From the NCBI RefSeq assembly GCF_005886875.1, contig NZ_PNBY01000135.1, positions 1 through 46,713 of the forward strand: 46,713 bases of DNA, written 5' to 3'. The stretch comes from Pseudoalteromonas aurantia (GTDB taxonomy: Bacteria > Pseudomonadota > Gammaproteobacteria > Enterobacterales > Alteromonadaceae). The position numbers were made by a program, and so were the translations under genes. The notes below the pieces were generated by a model, which ran no database searches, had not been told where the DNA came from, and saw nothing but the letters and a program-made list of their open reading frames with translations. Shown here in pieces: positions 1 to 8,062 of this stretch. Every line of letters begins with the position of its first letter. The stretch's first letter is position 1.

Positions 1-25
1 TTTCATGCTCTTGCCCTGATTTTAA

Positions 26-750
26 GATAAAGTGGTATTTATCAGTGGTGCAGCCTCGGGAATAGGAAAAACAGCAGCACTTTCTTATGCTCAGCAAGAG
101 GCAAAATTGGCACTGCTTGATATTAACGAATATGCGCTCGTGTTACTGGAAGAGTCTCTGAGCTGTGAGGTGTTGAGTTTTGCGAGTGATATTGTAGATG
201 AAGCCTTTATTCTATCTTTTTTTGGGATAATACAGGCCATAGACATTGCATTTAACAATGTGGGTTTTGGCGTGATGGCATCTGTTACAGACTGCACTGT
301 AGAGCAGTGTGATCAAGTGCAGAGTATTAATCTTAAGGGAACGGGGCTGTGTTTACGCGAACAATTAAAGTTAATGTATGCGCAGGGCTTTGGTAATATA
401 ATAAATAATGCCTCGGTGTTAGGGCTTACAGCTGCAAAAGGTGCAGATACTGCTTATTGTGTTGCGAAATATGACGTGGTTGGACTGACTAAAACAGCGG
501 CATTGGAAAGCGCTGAGTAGGGTGTAGGGTTAATTACATCTGTCCTGCGAGCGTAGACACGCCAATGCTCGCAACGATGTCCGATGATATGAAAGCGCAT
601 TTAGCTAAATTACAGCCGCTTGGTCGTGTTGCACGCTGCGAAGAGATCGTATCTTCAGTATTATGGCTGTCATCTGAACAGGCTAGCTACATAATTGGCG
701 TTGCATTGCCGCTTGATGGTGGTACTTTGGCTGGGATAAATATCGTGTAA
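26..750 (+). pseudogene. Decayed short-chain dehydrogenase/reductase (SDR)
   Basis: The remains of an NAD(P)-dependent SDR oxidoreductase. The first piece (from about 26 to 520) shows the Rossmann motif SGAASGIG, the degenerate NNVG motif, the catalytic serine region (NNASVLGL) and the YxxxK pair (YCVAK). The frame then stops at a TAG (518-520) where the family reads AEQG, and a one-base loss near 530 shifts the rest: VNxxCPxxVDTPML and the C-terminal PLGRVARCEEIVSSVLWLSS and LPLDGG motifs continue in another frame to 750. In-frame stops at 17-19 and 23-25 also separate the body from any ATG. The middle third diverges from normal SDRs. One nonsense codon, one frameshift and a missing start make function unlikely. 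The original substrate cannot be told. Confidence 0.85.
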
Positions 751-779
751 ATTAGATCACTGCCTTAGAGAATGATAAT

Positions 780-1439
780 TTAGCCAAGAAAATCAATATA
801 TGTACATAATTTGGCATCTGCTTCATTAAATTCAGGAGATGCACTTATGAGCGCGCTGTGTTCGTGATCTAGCCAGTTCGTACCTTTATAAATAGCGATA
901 TCCCCATCACATAAGCTGTTAATATAATTTGTGTGGGGTGCTTTGATTTGTGCAGAAATTTGCCCTTTTTCTAACGGGTAATATTGTGCATATTTTCGCT
1001 CAATCCAGCGTTCTCCGCTTCCGCCTAAGCTTGACGTCATTCTAGCAATCATTTTATTTTCATGAAATGCCGGACTGTGCGCTTCTGTACAAGAAATAAC
1101 CCTTAGGCCAATTTCTTTGGGTTCAAAAAGAGTATCGAACATAGTTAGCATCAGCTCTATATGATTAACAATGAGGTTGCCATGTGCACTGTGGCAAAAT
1201 ATATTTTTAAGTCTTGTGGTCAGTTCAGGGTCTATTTTACCTTGATATCTTAATACTTCACCGTCTTGGTTTTTTGCAAAGCTATGTGCAGCTCGAGAAA
1301 GCGCCCAAGGTGCGCGCTGGCAATAACAAACGAGGGATGTGTCATCTTTATAAATTTCGCCGAGGACATTGGCTGTATCATCGATAACATATTGTGTGGG
1401 AAGTGGATGGTGATTTTGAGCATGAAGGTGACTGTTCAT
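780..1439 (-). CDS. DUF1826 family protein, probable zinc-responsive gene
   Basis: A soluble protein of 219 aa with no signal peptide or membrane segment. The central block (FDTLFEPKEIGLRVISC, an HENKMIARM segment with conserved His, then SLGGSGERWIE) and the late DGDIAIYKGTNW segment match what I know of the DUF1826 family, whose biochemical role is not established. The length is usual for the family. DUF1826 genes are often found with zinc-scarcity genes, and here a near-consensus Zur operator lies 15 bases upstream of the ATG, which supports repression by Zur at high zinc. It stands alone, flanked on both sides by gene remnants. The ribosome binding site is weak. Family assignment is by motif recall only. 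Confidence 0.75.
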   Translation of the reverse strand: MNSHLHAQNHHPLPTQYVIDDTANVLGEIYKDDTSLVCYCQRAPWALSRAAHSFAKNQDGEVLRYQGKIDPELTTRLKNIFCHSAHGNLIVNHIELMLTMFDTLFEPKEIGLRVISCTEAHSPAFHENKMIARMTSSLGGSGERWIERKYAQYYPLEKGQISAQIKAPHTNYINSLCDGDIAIYKGTNWLDHEHSALISASPEFNEADAKLCTYIDFLG

Positions 1440-1453
1440 AAAGGTGAGTTTGT

Positions 1454-1473
1454 TATGTGATATTATATCATTT
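1454..1473 (-). promoter_or_regulatory. Putative Zur box upstream of the DUF1826 gene
   Basis: TATGTGATATTATATCATTT contains the perfect inverted repeat TGATAT-T-ATATCA and differs from the gammaproteobacterial Zur consensus (AATGTTATAWTATAACATTT) at three of 20 positions. It sits 15-34 bases before the start codon, where a bound repressor would block transcription. Confidence 0.6.
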
Positions 1474-1624
1474 TAACATTTTACGTTATTTAAGAAAAGT
1501 ACTTTGTTCAGAGTAACCTATCCATTATGGTCAGACCTCATTGATGTGTTCGTTTCATCCACTGTAATTATAAAAATTTGAGGGAGTATGTATGACAATT
1601 CATAGCTGATAAGACGGATAATGC

Positions 1625-1699
1625 GATCTGATTGTATTTCAGTATCCATGGCATTGGTATAGTGCACCAAGCGTGCTAAAAGCATGGTTTGACCCATAA
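1625..1699 (+). pseudogene. Scrap of a flavodoxin-fold NAD(P)H:quinone reductase (MdaB/KefF type)
   Basis: A 24-codon frame, DLIVFQYPWHWYSAPSVLKA followed by WFDP and a stop, reproduces the very conserved core of the MdaB/KefF/YwrO quinone reductases (family pattern FQFPWYWYSMPALLKKWFD). Nothing of the rest of the gene is visible on either side. It is a relic in the same decayed stretch as the SDR pseudogene. Confidence 0.6.
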
Positions 1700-1739
1700 A
1701 TCAGTTTTCCATGTAGTAAATGTGTATATATTTGACTCT

Positions 1740-1892
1740 AAGAGAATCGGAGGGGGTGCCACATTTTTCGTTTTTGCAGCTGTGACTTTATTAACGGCAG
1801 CATTACTGTATTTTTTGGTAGAACGCCCTGTGCTTGTCATGCGTTCTCAGCTTCGAGATAAACGTGAAGCACTGAGTCCAAGTCATCAATAA
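1740..1892 (+). pseudogene. C-terminal remnant of an acyltransferase_3 (OafA/YrhL-like) protein
   Basis: The frame ends with one hydrophobic helix (FFVFAAVTLLTAALLYFLVE) followed by RPVLVMRSQLRDKR. The last transmembrane helix plus a (V/I)E(R/K)P box and a basic tail is the typical end of membrane acyltransferase_3 proteins that acylate surface sugars. The nine or so preceding helices are missing. No credible start or ribosome binding site is present, so it is a truncated relic. Confidence 0.6.
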
Positions 1893-2003
1893 CAGCAGAA
1901 TTAAGGGTTAAATCACGACTGTTAGGCAATGAAAATGTATTGCGGATATTAAAAAGATCGTACTATATGTAACTATAATTTTTTAATTGAGTGAAGCAAT
2001 AGA

Positions 2004-2498
2004 ATGGTTATATTTACAACAAACTTTGGTGATATTGAGATAGAGCTCGATACAACTACCGCACCGGTAACGAGAAAGAACTTTTTACAGTATTGTGAGG
2101 ATGGCTTTTATCAGGGCACAATTTTTCACCGAGTTATTAAAGGGTTTATGATCCAAGGAGGCGGTTTCACTGCCAAAATGAAAGAAAAGCCAACTCGAGA
2201 AAGTATCGTCAATGAAGCGAATCGAGGGTTGAAAAATACCTTAGGTACCATTGCAATGGCAAGGACTGATGCGCCGCACTCAGCGTCTGCACAGTTTTTT
2301 ATTAATACAGCTGATAACGCGTTTCTTGATCATTTCTCGACAACGAATGAGGGGTGGGGCTACTGCGCTTTTGGTCAGGTAACAGCCGGATTAGAGGTGA
2401 TAAAGCAAATAGAAAAAGTAAAAACAGGCAGGGTGGCTGGCCATGATGATGTGCCTTATGAACCGATTGTTATTGAACAAGTCACAATTAAAGAATAG
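2004..2498 (+). CDS. ppiB: Cytoplasmic cyclophilin-type peptidyl-prolyl cis-trans isomerase B
   Basis: PpiB catalyses cis-trans isomerisation of peptide bonds before proline and helps cytosolic protein folding. The 164-aa length, the absence of a signal peptide and the motifs fit: catalytic Arg43 in [13 protein letters not shown], with Phe48 and Gln51, then the substrate pocket residues in SASAQFFIN and the late [15 protein letters not shown] segment. An ATG is the first start in frame after an AT-rich upstream region; its ribosome binding site (GAAGC) is weak. Single gene, followed by about 140 bases before the sigma54 regulator. Confidence 0.95.
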   Translation: MVIFTTNFGDIEIELDTTTAPVTRKNFLQYCEDGFYQGTIFHRVIKGFMIQGGGFTAKMKEKPTRESIVNEANRGLKNTLGTIAMARTDAPHSASAQFFINTADNAFLDHFSTTNEGWGYCAFGQVTAGLEVIKQIEKVKTGRVAGHDDVPYEPIVIEQVTIKE

Positions 2499-2613
2499 GT
2501 ACGATTATCGCGATAAGCAGTCGAATAGGTTGTTTTACTTATATAAAAAGGGGCTTTTTACCCAATCTGACTTGGCAATACTCGCCAGGCCATATGTAAT
2601 TTGATATGTTAAT

Positions 2614-2627
2614 CGTGATATTTCGCG
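2614..2627 (+). promoter_or_regulatory. Palindromic operator-like site before the sigma54 activator
   Basis: CGTGATATTTCGCG is an imperfect palindrome 9 bases before the activator start. The same pattern (CGYGATATNTCGCG) occurs twice directly downstream of the gene, before the sigma54 promoter of ccoG. Its place next to the start codon suggests autoregulation. A looser relative (TTATCGCGATAA) lies at 2505-2516. Confidence 0.5.
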
Positions 2628-2636
2628 AGGTTAAAT

Positions 2637-4061
2637 ATGTCAAATGTAGTTAAACGATTTTTAAATGATCCAGAGCTCTTACTCAATTCTGTTGGAGAAG
2701 GTATTTATGGCTTTGATCTCTCTGGCAATGCGGTTTTTGTAAACCCTGCAGCAGAAAGAATGACAGGGTGGACTGAAGATGATTTATTAGGGAAGAAAAT
2801 ACATCAATACCATCATCATAGTCATGCAGATGGTTCACCGTACCCTGCTGATGAATGCCAGATATATTGCACTATGTTTGACGGTAAGCATCGCCATATT
2901 ACAGATGAAGTTTTTTGGCGTAAAGATGGAAGCTGTTTTGCTGTTGAGTATACGTCAACACCCGTTTATAAAGATGGTGCGTTGATTGGTGCGGTCGCGA
3001 TATTTCGCGATGTATCTCAGCAGCATGATACTGAACGTGCTTTAAGAGATGCATTAGCACAGGTGCAATGTTTAAGTGAGCAATTAAAAGATGAAAATTC
3101 ATACCTTCTCTCTGAGTTAAATGCCGATTGGCAAGACTCAGGATTAGTCGGTCACAGCCATATATTTCAAACCATGTTGGAACAAATTAAATTAGTGAGC
3201 ACCACTGATAGCACCGTTTTAATTTTAGGTGAAAATGGCACAGGTAAAGAACTTGTTGCGCGTAATTTGCATCGTTTAAGCAATCGCCAAGCCATGCCAT
3301 TTGTAAAAGTGAATTGTGCTGCATTCACGCCAAGTCTTTTGGAGTCTGAGTTGTTTGGACATGAGAAAGGGGCATTTACAGGGGCAAACGAAAAGCGTAA
3401 AGGGCGTTTTGAGTTAGCAGATAAAGGCACATTATTTTTAGATGAAATAGGGGAGCTACCCTTAGAGGCTCAGAGTAAGTTACTTAGGGTGTTACAAGAG
3501 AGAGAGTTTGAACGGGTTGGGGGCAGCCAAACTTTGCACGTAGATTTGCGGGTAATAGCTGCGACTAATCGAGATTTATGGGCGATGGTTGAAACTGGCG
3601 CATTTCGCATGGATTTATATTATCGTTTGAATGTATTTCCAATTAAGGTGCCAGCGCTAAGAGAAAGAAAAGAAGATATTCCAGTGTTATGCGCGAATCT
3701 AATATCTCAACTAAATAAGCGACTAGGCAAACAGCTAAAAGGTGTGTCGAAAGATACCATAAAAAAACTACAAGCCTATGACTGGCCAGGGAATATCAGA
3801 GAGTTACAAAATATCTTAGAAAGAGAAGCGATATTGAGCACGCATCGATTACTTAACCTGAGTCAGCCGTTATCTGGAGACAATTATGGTAGTAAAAAAG
3901 GGAGCTACTTGTTGTTAGATGTGGAGCGTGCTCATATAGAAATGGTGTTGCAAGTTAGTCATTGGCGTGTGGCAGGCGAAAATGGCGCGGCAATGAAATT
4001 GGGGATGCCAGAAAGCACGTTAAGATCAAAAATGAAAAAGCTGGGTATAGTTAGAAGTTAA
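2637..4061 (+). CDS. PAS-domain sigma54-dependent transcriptional activator
   Basis: A 474-aa enhancer-binding protein of one-component type. Residues about 8-127 form a PAS sensor domain, 130-160 a short coiled linker, 170-400 the AAA+ sigma54-interaction domain, and about 430-474 a Fis-type helix-turn-helix. Walker A is GENGTGKE (198-205), the sigma54 loop is intact as GAFTGA (245-250), and Walker B is GTLFLDE (264-270). There is no receiver domain, so signalling should come through the PAS domain, which carries a His/Cys-rich stretch (HHHSHADG at 59-66, Cys74, Cys78). Palindromes flank the gene and a -24/-12 promoter follows, so its likely target is the downstream ccoG gene and itself. The signal is unknown; metal or redox state is a guess from the motif and the target. 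Confidence 0.9.
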   Translation: MSNVVKRFLNDPELLLNSVGEGIYGFDLSGNAVFVNPAAERMTGWTEDDLLGKKIHQYHHHSHADGSPYPADECQIYCTMFDGKHRHITDEVFWRKDGSCFAVEYTSTPVYKDGALIGAVAIFRDVSQQHDTERALRDALAQVQCLSEQLKDENSYLLSELNADWQDSGLVGHSHIFQTMLEQIKLVSTTDSTVLILGENGTGKELVARNLHRLSNRQAMPFVKVNCAAFTPSLLESELFGHEKGAFTGANEKRKGRFELADKGTLFLDEIGELPLEAQSKLLRVLQEREFERVGGSQTLHVDLRVIAATNRDLWAMVETGAFRMDLYYRLNVFPIKVPALRERKEDIPVLCANLISQLNKRLGKQLKGVSKDTIKKLQAYDWPGNIRELQNILEREAILSTHRLLNLSQPLSGDNYGSKKGSYLLLDVERAHIEMVLQVSHWRVAGENGAAMKLGMPESTLRSKMKKLGIVRS

Positions 4062-4065
4062 ATAA

Positions 4066-4081
4066 ATCGCGATATGTCGCG
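4066..4081 (+). promoter_or_regulatory. Upstream activator site 1 for the ccoG promoter
   Basis: ATCGCGATATGTCGCG, a near-perfect palindrome on CGCGATAT/RTCGCG, about 110 bases before the predicted transcription start. Position and pairing with a second copy fit an enhancer for the neighbouring sigma54 activator. Confidence 0.55.
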
Positions 4082-4086
4082 TGCGT

Positions 4087-4101
4087 TCGTGATATATCGC
4101 G
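4087..4101 (+). promoter_or_regulatory. Upstream activator site 2 for the ccoG promoter
   Basis: TCGTGATATATCGCG, second copy of the palindrome; centres of the two copies are about two helical turns apart (20-21 bases), so the activator could bind both on one DNA face, as enhancer-binding proteins usually do. Confidence 0.55.
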
Positions 4102-4162
4102 TTTTACCTGCTGTGTTTAAATTTATTTTTATTAAAAATCAGAGCCTTAATGAAGTTTCAGT

Positions 4163-4179
4163 TTGGTCTGAAACTTGCA
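4163..4179 (+). promoter_or_regulatory. Sigma54 (-24/-12) promoter of ccoG
   Basis: TTGGTCTGAAACTTGCA has the invariant GG (4165-4166) and GC (4177-4178) with exactly 10 bases between, and TTGCA as in the consensus TGGCAC-N5-TTGCA. Transcription would start near 4190, giving a leader of about 28 bases to the ATG at 4218. Confidence 0.7.
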
Positions 4180-4217
4180 AACATCAAACTGTCTATTGTC
4201 AATGTAAAGCAAGTACT

Positions 4218-5600
4218 ATGAAGTTTGATATTAAAGAAGAAGATATGATCATTAAGCCCTATAAATCTGAGGGGCCGATTTATATCCGTGAGCAAAAAGG
4301 TTTCTTCCAAAAAATCCGTCGTTATTTAAGTTGGTTACTGATGATAACCTTCATTACCATTCCCTTTATCCAATATGGAGGTAAACAAGCTGTCTTGTTA
4401 GACGTAGCAACGCAGCAGTTTAGAGTTTTTGGGGCCACCTTTTTACCACAAGATTTTATGATTATAGCGTGGATATTTATGTCAGGGGCTTTCGCGCTAT
4501 TTTTTGTGACTAATTGGCTTGGCCGCGTTTGGTGTGGCTATATATGTCCGCAAACAGTTTGGATGCTGTTATTTACATGGGTCGAGCATAAAACTGAGGG
4601 CACGCGAAATCAACGAATAAAACTAGACAAATCCCCTTGGTCATTTAACAAAGTGCGTAAAAAAACATTAAAGCATGTAGCTTGGTTATTGATTTCTGTA
4701 TTCACTGCAACGTCTTTTATGGCTTACTTTATTCCTGCACACAAACTATATACAGATATGTTTTTATTGGAGTGGTCAGGGTTGACTAGCTTTTGGGTGT
4801 TTTTGTTTGCGTTTTGTACATATGGTAATGCGGGATTCTTAAGAGAAAAAATGTGTACCGTCGCTTGCCCTTATTCTCGTTTTCAGGCAGTGATGTTTGA
4901 TAAGGACACATTGGTGGTGACGTATGACACCGTGCGTGGTGAAAACCGTGGCCCGAGAAAGCGCAAAGAAGATCCCAAAAAAGCTGGATTAGGGGATTGT
5001 GTAGACTGCAATTTATGTGTTGATGTGTGTCCTGCAGGTATTGATATCAGAAATGGCATGCAGTACGAGTGTATTAACTGTGGTCTGTGTATTGATGCAT
5101 GCAATGACACAATGAGTAAATTTGGCTACGAAAAAAACCTCATTCGCTATGAAAGTGAAAATCAAGCGAATGGTATAAAGACAGATCCTTTCAGGCTCAA
5201 ACTACTAGGTTATGCCTCCCTTACTGCTTTGATCATTATAACAATGATAGTTTGGGCATTTAATCGTACACCTATTGAGGCATCGGTTATTCGCGACAGA
5301 AATGCGTTGTATCGTATGAATTATGAAGGGTTAGTCGAAAATCCATATACCTTAAGCATTATTAATAAGACGCAACAAACGATGAGCTATCAAATTAGTT
5401 TAGGTGGATTAGAAAGTGCAACTCTAAAAGTGCCGACTCGAATCGTGATTGAGGCAGGAGAAATGGAGTTGGTGCCTGTGACCGTTATTGCTGATGGGTA
5501 TGATTTACGTAAAAAAGCGACAGCCATAACATTCACAATAGATGCACTTGAAGACAGCAGTATCACTATGACCAAAGACAGTTACTTTTATAAGAATTAG
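4218..5600 (+). CDS. ccoG: CcoG/RdxA/FixG-type copper reductase for cbb3 oxidase assembly
   Basis: CcoG is a membrane iron-sulfur protein that reduces Cu(II) to Cu(I) for delivery to cbb3 oxidase. The protein (460 aa from this ATG) has N-terminal membrane helices with the WCGYICPQTVW motif, two ferredoxin-like [4Fe-4S] clusters (CVDCNLCVDVCP and CINCGLCIDAC), a further helix, and an Ig-like C-terminal domain. An alternative start 27 bases later (4245) has a better purine-rich ribosome binding site. A longer open frame back to 4074 would overlap the activator sites and the sigma54 promoter and is rejected. The cbb3 structural locus at 34-40 kb contains no ccoG, so this may be the only copy or a second one under its own control. 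Confidence 0.9.
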   Translation: MKFDIKEEDMIIKPYKSEGPIYIREQKGFFQKIRRYLSWLLMITFITIPFIQYGGKQAVLLDVATQQFRVFGATFLPQDFMIIAWIFMSGAFALFFVTNWLGRVWCGYICPQTVWMLLFTWVEHKTEGTRNQRIKLDKSPWSFNKVRKKTLKHVAWLLISVFTATSFMAYFIPAHKLYTDMFLLEWSGLTSFWVFLFAFCTYGNAGFLREKMCTVACPYSRFQAVMFDKDTLVVTYDTVRGENRGPRKRKEDPKKAGLGDCVDCNLCVDVCPAGIDIRNGMQYECINCGLCIDACNDTMSKFGYEKNLIRYESENQANGIKTDPFRLKLLGYASLTALIIITMIVWAFNRTPIEASVIRDRNALYRMNYEGLVENPYTLSIINKTQQTMSYQISLGGLESATLKVPTRIVIEAGEMELVPVTVIADGYDLRKKATAITFTIDALEDSSITMTKDSYFYKN

Positions 5601-5777
5601 ACAAAGGTTTTAACTTCCCCCCAAAACTTTGCGTGGCTACCTTTGGTGCCGCGCTTTTTTACATACGTCACCATCCTGTGCGTCTATGCACATTAACTAT
5701 GCTTTTATATGCGTATCATTCACTAAAGTTTCTCGGTAAGCTAGCGTCAATGTTTAAAGTTGATGAGGAGGTTTTGT

Positions 5778-6341
5778 ATGCTCCGTAATACGAAACGCAG
5801 TTACGGCTGGGTGTCCATTGTATTTCACTGGCTCAGTGCGTGCGCCATTCTCGCTATGTTTGGGTTAGGGTTGTATATGGTGGATTTAAGCTACTACGAC
5901 CCTTGGTATAGAGACGCACTCACTATTCATAAAGGCGTAGGGGTTATCGTTGCCGTTTTCATCATTTTACGTTTGGCTTGGAAACTAACAAATGAGTCTG
6001 TGCAAGACCTAACTAGTGCTCAAAGAAGTCATCAGTTGCAACATAGACTTGCCAAACTGGCACACCTTGCTATGTATGCGTTGTTGTTTATTTTGTTTGT
6101 ATCAGGGTATTTAATCTCAACCGCTGACGGTCGGGGTATTGACGTGTTTGGGATAGTTGTGTTGCCCAGTATTGGAGAGTTGTTTGAACAGCAAAGTGAT
6201 ATTACAGGTGTTGTTCATCTATACATAGCGTGGACCTTGATAGGCTTGGTGGTTATACACGCCAGCGCAGCCCTATATCATCATTGGATATTGAAAGATT
6301 TGACCTTAAAAAGAATGTGTTCACCACAAGAGGAGCAATAG
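5778..6341 (+). CDS. Cytochrome b561 family diheme membrane protein
   Basis: A 187-aa inner-membrane protein with four helices; His residues in FHWLSA, IHKGVGV, LAHLAMY and VIHASAALYHH are placed as the axial ligands of the two b hemes in the bacterial CybB family, which exchanges electrons with the quinone pool. The ATG at 5778 is chosen because AGGAGG (5766-5771) sits just upstream; a longer frame from TTG at 5760 would include that site. The gene follows ccoG after 177 bases and precedes yceI by one base, the same b561-YceI pairing seen in Escherichia coli (yceJ-yceI). Confidence 0.9.
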   Translation: MLRNTKRSYGWVSIVFHWLSACAILAMFGLGLYMVDLSYYDPWYRDALTIHKGVGVIVAVFIILRLAWKLTNESVQDLTSAQRSHQLQHRLAKLAHLAMYALLFILFVSGYLISTADGRGIDVFGIVVLPSIGELFEQQSDITGVVHLYIAWTLIGLVVIHASAALYHHWILKDLTLKRMCSPQEEQ

Positions 6342-6342
6342 T

Positions 6343-6915
6343 ATGGAAAAGTTTTTAATCGCAGGTTTATTAGCGACGTGCGTTACATCAACCACAGCCA
6401 GTGCAGCTGACTATGTTATTGATACAAAGGGCGCGCACGCGTTTGTAAATTTTAAAATTAAACATCTTGGCTATAGTTGGCTTCATGGCCGGTTCAATCA
6501 GTTTGACGGCGAATTTAATTATGACGCTAAAAAGCCAAATGAGTCAGTAATCAAGCTGGTCATTGACACTCGTTCAATCGATTCAAATCATGCAGAAAGA
6601 GATAAGCACCTCAGAGGTAGTGATTTCTTAAACGTGAGTAAGTATCCAAAGGCGACCTTTGAAAGCACAAGTATTAGCTTTAGCGATGAGACCAACGCTA
6701 AGGTAACAGGTAAATTTACCTTGCATGGTGTGACAAAAACGATTGCGTTTGACATTGAAAAACTAGGTGAAGGCAGTGATCCTTGGGGTGGCTACCGCGT
6801 TGGTTTTGAAGGTGCGACTAAAATTAAATTGGCGGACTATGGCATTGACTATGACTTAGGCCCAGCCTCAACACACGTTAACCTTGGTTTACACATCGAA
6901 GGGATCCGCAAGTAA
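6343..6915 (+). CDS. YceI family periplasmic lipid-binding protein
   Basis: YceI proteins are lipocalin-like beta barrels that bind isoprenoid or amphiphilic lipids such as ubiquinone in the periplasm. This 190-aa protein has a signal peptide ending near ASA-AD (residue 22), then the family pattern: AFVNFKIKHLGYSWLHGRF, DTRSIDSNHAERDKHLRG, FLNVSKYPKATFES, GKFTLHGVTKTI and the closing VNLGLHIEG. It starts one base after the b561 stop, so the two are translationally linked. A shared quinone-related task is likely but not proven. Confidence 0.92.
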   Translation: MEKFLIAGLLATCVTSTTASAADYVIDTKGAHAFVNFKIKHLGYSWLHGRFNQFDGEFNYDAKKPNESVIKLVIDTRSIDSNHAERDKHLRGSDFLNVSKYPKATFESTSISFSDETNAKVTGKFTLHGVTKTIAFDIEKLGEGSDPWGGYRVGFEGATKIKLADYGIDYDLGPASTHVNLGLHIEGIRK

Positions 6916-6920
6916 TTTAA

Positions 6921-7745
6921 CTAGCGTAAGTGGCTGTTCAATTGTGCTTTAAGCTCATTGGGTAGCCATTTAAGCATGACTTCGTTGTACTTAGGCTCAT
7001 CATGTAAAGGAGCTAATGCTTTATTTATCTCAGCAATTAACGCAAGCCCAGCAGCATTTTTCGTACACCCAACATACCCACGCGTAATATCATCTGTTTC
7101 ACTAATAACTAATTGAGCGAGTTCGTTGCCGTTCTCTAATAACGTTTGTAAGTGATAATGTTCGCTTGGGTAACCAATGATTAAATCCAATCGCTTCTTT
7201 AACAGCATGTAGGTTAGGCTTTTTAATGGATCTTTACCGGGGCGCAGTATCAACTGCTCAGTGGGAAGTGTGGCCAATATAGAGTCAATTTTTTTGCCAA
7301 AAGAGCGGTTGAGTGACACGCCAACAGTTAATTTATGTTCTTTTAATAATTTAAGCAACGAAACTCGTTGCCCTGGCGCTAAGTTTAGCGCCTGTATAAT
7401 ATCTTTTCGCAGCGCAATAGAAGGTGATAAACCTATGGTTGAATATTGTTCAGAGAATTGAATATACCGTGCTCTATTAGTTGTTTTATAAAGTGAAATC
7501 ATGCAATTAGTTTTGTTTGCATTAGACAGCTCATGAATAGCACGGCTAGCTGGTAACGTACTGTTAGAGAAGGTGTGATCGGGCATCATGTCATGTAAGA
7601 GTTGAATGAGTAACTCATCTCTACCTTGCCCTTGTAATTGGCCTTCTAGTATATAATATGGGGCAAAATCTAAACGTATCCAGTTGATAGATTTAGCATT
7701 TATTGGAAACACCCAAAGTATTATTACTGACACTATTATTCGCAA
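6921..7745 (-). CDS. Periplasmic solute-binding-like protein (TIGR02285-like)
   Basis: A 274-aa protein with an N-terminal hydrophobic signal (IIVSVIILWVFPINA) and the look of the short solute-binding proteins related to bacterial extracellular family 3: WIRLDFAPYYI near the start, ISLYKTTNRARYIQFSEQY, and CTKNAAGLALIAEINKAL near the end. No transporter genes are adjacent, so it may serve as a sensor or orphan binding protein, not a classical ABC component. It converges with yceI (5-base gap). Ligand unknown. Confidence 0.65.
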   Translation of the reverse strand: MRIIVSVIILWVFPINAKSINWIRLDFAPYYILEGQLQGQGRDELLIQLLHDMMPDHTFSNSTLPASRAIHELSNANKTNCMISLYKTTNRARYIQFSEQYSTIGLSPSIALRKDIIQALNLAPGQRVSLLKLLKEHKLTVGVSLNRSFGKKIDSILATLPTEQLILRPGKDPLKSLTYMLLKKRLDLIIGYPSEHYHLQTLLENGNELAQLVISETDDITRGYVGCTKNAAGLALIAEINKALAPLHDEPKYNEVMLKWLPNELKAQLNSHLR

Positions 7746-8062
7746 TTTATTGTCCTACTGTAATAGGAGTCTTCACTAAGTGTAGCAAAAAGAAAAAAAT
7801 GGCTTGAACATTTTTTGTAAGCTTAGTGTAATTAAATTGTATTACTGAATTTACAAAGTAGAAAGCACTGCTACGCTTAATATGTCCCAACCTTAAATAA
7901 TAACGCTTAAGCACTGCATAATATGTTTGGTTTTAATGGAATACAAATGATTAACTCCATAAAATGCGATAGCTTGATTGCTTAAGATTAATATTTTTCC
8001 GATAAGATCGGAGGTTGGCGTAACAATTTCTAAATAAAAACTCACAAAGAAGAGTACATAAT
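7746..8062. promoter_or_regulatory. Divergent promoter region with a perfect inverted repeat at 7998-8012
   Basis: 317 AT-rich bases between two divergent genes. The clearest element is TCCGAT-AAG-ATCGGA, a perfect 6+3+6 repeat 50 bases before the hydrolase gene that opens the 8063-11917 set; it may be an operator. I see no coding frame or RNA gene here. Confidence 0.4.

Noticed and set aside
2521..2600. Sigma54 promoter upstream of the activator itself (TTGGCAATACTCGCCA)
   Set aside because: Spacing between GG and GC is 8, not 10 bases; it is better read as a small inverted repeat.
4074..4217. N-terminal extension of CcoG by 48 residues
   Set aside because: It would run through the two activator palindromes and the -24/-12 promoter, has no ribosome binding site, and does not resemble CcoG starts.
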